Assembly (NCBI RefSeq): GCF_025562715.2
Contig: NZ_JAPFCC010000001.1
Coordinates: 824,501 to 888,500, forward strand
Reading direction: 5' to 3'
Length of the DNA stretch: 64,000 nt
DNA from: Endozoicomonas gorgoniicola
Lineage (GTDB): Bacteria; Pseudomonadota; Gammaproteobacteria; Pseudomonadales; Endozoicomonadaceae
In this document: positions 62,589-64,000 of the stretch, one piece after another
Numbering within the stretch: position 1 is the first letter of the stretch
How the letters are laid out: each line of letters opens with the position of its first letter
Notes under the pieces: model-generated
Database searches by the model: none
Told to the model about the DNA's origin: nothing
The model's input: only the letters and a program-made list of their open reading frames with translations
Made by a program: the position numbers and the translations under genes

Positions 62589-63902
62589 TCAGGCGAATGG
62601 CAGTCTGTTTTTTGCGAAGAAGCGTTGCAGAACCCGGGTTAACTGGAAGGCATCTCTAGTGCCGGCAGTCTCCCTGATAGAGTGCATACCGAAGGTTGGC
62701 AGGCCTATATCCAGTGTTCGAATGCCCAGCTCGCCGGCTGTTAACGGACCAATGGTGCTGCCACAGGCAAGATCGGTGCGGGTAACGAAATACTGATAAT
62801 CGGCACCCACTTCACGACACAGCATGCCAAACAGAGAGCAGGTTTCATCGTTGGAGGCATAACGCTGGTTGGCGTTGATTTTCAGTACTGCACCTTTATT
62901 CAGGAGAGGCTGATGATTGCCTTCATGACGATCTGCAAAGTTCGGGTGAACGCCGTGGGCATTGTCGGCTGAAATAATCATGGACTGGCTGATGGCCCGG
63001 GCCAGGGCTTCAGTCGAGCCGGCAATCCGGTGCAGGATGGTTTTCAGCATAGGGCCCTGAGCGCCGGTGGCAGATTTGCTGCCGCACTCTTCATGGTCAT
63101 TGCACACCAGAACCATAGGGGCGGTGCTGTTTTCCAGTGACTCGATCATGGCCGTCATGCCCACATAGCAACTAAGCAGGTTGTCCAGCGCCGTGCTGAC
63201 GATAAACTCGTCTTTCAAACCGATAATGGCTGCGCCCTGTGTGTCATAGAAACTCAGGTCGTATTCCAGCACTTCCTGAACATCGATAACGCCTTCCACG
63301 GTCAGTTGCTCTTTCAGCAGGACGCGGAAATCGATTTTTTCATTCTTGTCCAGCTGGCACAGAATGGGCGGGATATCGGTTTGTGGGTTAATACTGCGGT
63401 TCTTGTTCGCTTCGCGATCCAGATGAATAGCCAGGCTGGGGATGTAGGCGATGGCCTTGCGGTAGTTGATCAGACTGGATTTCAGCTCGCCGGCAGTGTT
63501 GAGATAAAACACGCGACCGGCAATGGACAGGTCACGATCAAACCAGGGGTTCAGCAAGGCACCGCCATAGACCTCAACAGCCAGTTGCAGGTACTGGTGT
63601 CTGTGCAGTTCTGGTTGGGGTTTGACTTTCAGGCAGGGAAAGTCGGTATGCCCGCCCACCATGCGAAAGCCCTGTTGATGATCACCGTTGGTAAAGGCAA
63701 CAATGGATGAGTCGTTGCGGGTGATATAATAACGACCATTGTCTTTCAGTTGCCAGGCTTCAGACTCTAGCAGGCGCTGAAAACCGTGTTGCTCCAGTCT
63801 GTCAACCATATTTTTAACAGCGTGATAAGGGGTGGGGGATTCCCGCAGGAACTCGACCAGATTCTGGTTGAAGTTCTGTTGGGAAGAAGATGTTTGACTC
63901 AT
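62589..63902 (-). CDS. apeB: M18 family aspartyl aminopeptidase
   Basis: This 437-residue metallopeptidase has the M18 pattern: a metal His in VGGHTDFPCLKVKP near residue 80, KDEFIVSTALDNLLSCYVG with the bridging Asp near 234, the catalytic Glu pair in VCNDHEECGSKSATG near 263-268, and the C-terminal STIGPLTAGELGIRTLDIG plus FGMHSIRETAG with the last His. It removes N-terminal Asp or Glu from peptides in the cytoplasm. All key residues and the full family length are present. The last 98 bp of the window (63903-64000) hold its upstream region and perhaps the leader of a further gene. Confidence 0.95.
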   Translation of the reverse strand: MSQTSSSQQNFNQNLVEFLRESPTPYHAVKNMVDRLEQHGFQRLLESEAWQLKDNGRYYITRNDSSIVAFTNGDHQQGFRMVGGHTDFPCLKVKPQPELHRHQYLQLAVEVYGGALLNPWFDRDLSIAGRVFYLNTAGELKSSLINYRKAIAYIPSLAIHLDREANKNRSINPQTDIPPILCQLDKNEKIDFRVLLKEQLTVEGVIDVQEVLEYDLSFYDTQGAAIIGLKDEFIVSTALDNLLSCYVGMTAMIESLENSTAPMVLVCNDHEECGSKSATGAQGPMLKTILHRIAGSTEALARAISQSMIISADNAHGVHPNFADRHEGNHQPLLNKGAVLKINANQRYASNDETCSLFGMLCREVGADYQYFVTRTDLACGSTIGPLTAGELGIRTLDIGLPTFGMHSIRETAGTRDAFQLTRVLQRFFAKNRLPFA

Positions 63903-64000
63903 AGAGACTCCTGATTTCAGCCGGATTACCAGCGAACCTGCTATTATTCCTGAAAAATATATCGGTGTCTTCCGGTTAGAAGTCGTTTTGAGAAGGAATC

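Overview
The window looks like a chromosome segment of a marine gammaproteobacterium. The host genes on the right (a tail-specific protease Prc, an M18 aspartyl aminopeptidase, a DUF333 lipoprotein and a DUF2905 protein) fit an Oceanospirillales-type organism. The heavy IS load, a decaying lambda-type prophage and AT-rich secreted cargo genes would suit a host-associated lineage such as Endozoicomonas, but that is inference and no rRNA or marker gene is present to prove it.

Layout. (1) 1-1828: a partial superfamily I helicase on the minus strand, perhaps with a RelE-like N-terminus. (2) About 1984-58060: a mobile region bracketed by two 165-bp direct repeats (8 mismatches by eye) that each carry a terminator-like hairpin. 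From the left it holds a uracil-DNA-glycosylase-like gene; a minus-strand operon for DUF2924, a serine recombinase and an HTH protein; two unknown genes; an excisionase-like gene preceded by four 11-bp iterons; a recombination/replication module (AAA NTPase, SSB-like protein, primase-helicase, candidate iteron origin); a ParB-methyltransferase fusion; a lysis cassette (T7-lysozyme-type amidase and holin); a secreted NlpC/LRAT-like cargo gene; a four-gene minus-strand DUF operon; lambda-type packaging, head and tail genes; and large tail proteins ending near 40157. The prophage is broken. The portal gene has an IS1380 insertion at codon 4 and an in-frame amber codon and runs into what looks like the end of a decoration-protein gene. 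The tail tube and tape measure genes meet at a deletion. An AT-rich secreted-protein gene is cut into three pieces by IS30 and by an IS1 that itself carries a nested ISL3.

(3) 41592-57852: a compact 16-kb operon of five co-directional genes, the most interesting part of the window: an SNF2-type helicase, a 1689-residue Eco57I-like N6-adenine methylase, a 1983-residue DEAH helicase with zinc motifs, a DUF1998-like end and a fused LexA/S24-type autoprotease domain, then an ABC-type ATPase and an HNH nuclease. The first three resemble class 1 DISARM or helicase-methylase-ATPase defence loci and the last two resemble Septu (PtuA/PtuB). Coupled starts suggest one transcription unit, so this is a composite phage-defence island carried in a prophage-like element.

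(4) 58060-64000: just outside the right repeat lies a decayed second copy of the terminase end and the gpW-like gene, which suggests that related elements have occupied this site before. Then come small membrane proteins, an IS1 scrap, a DUF333 lipoprotein, prc and apeB, all on the minus strand.
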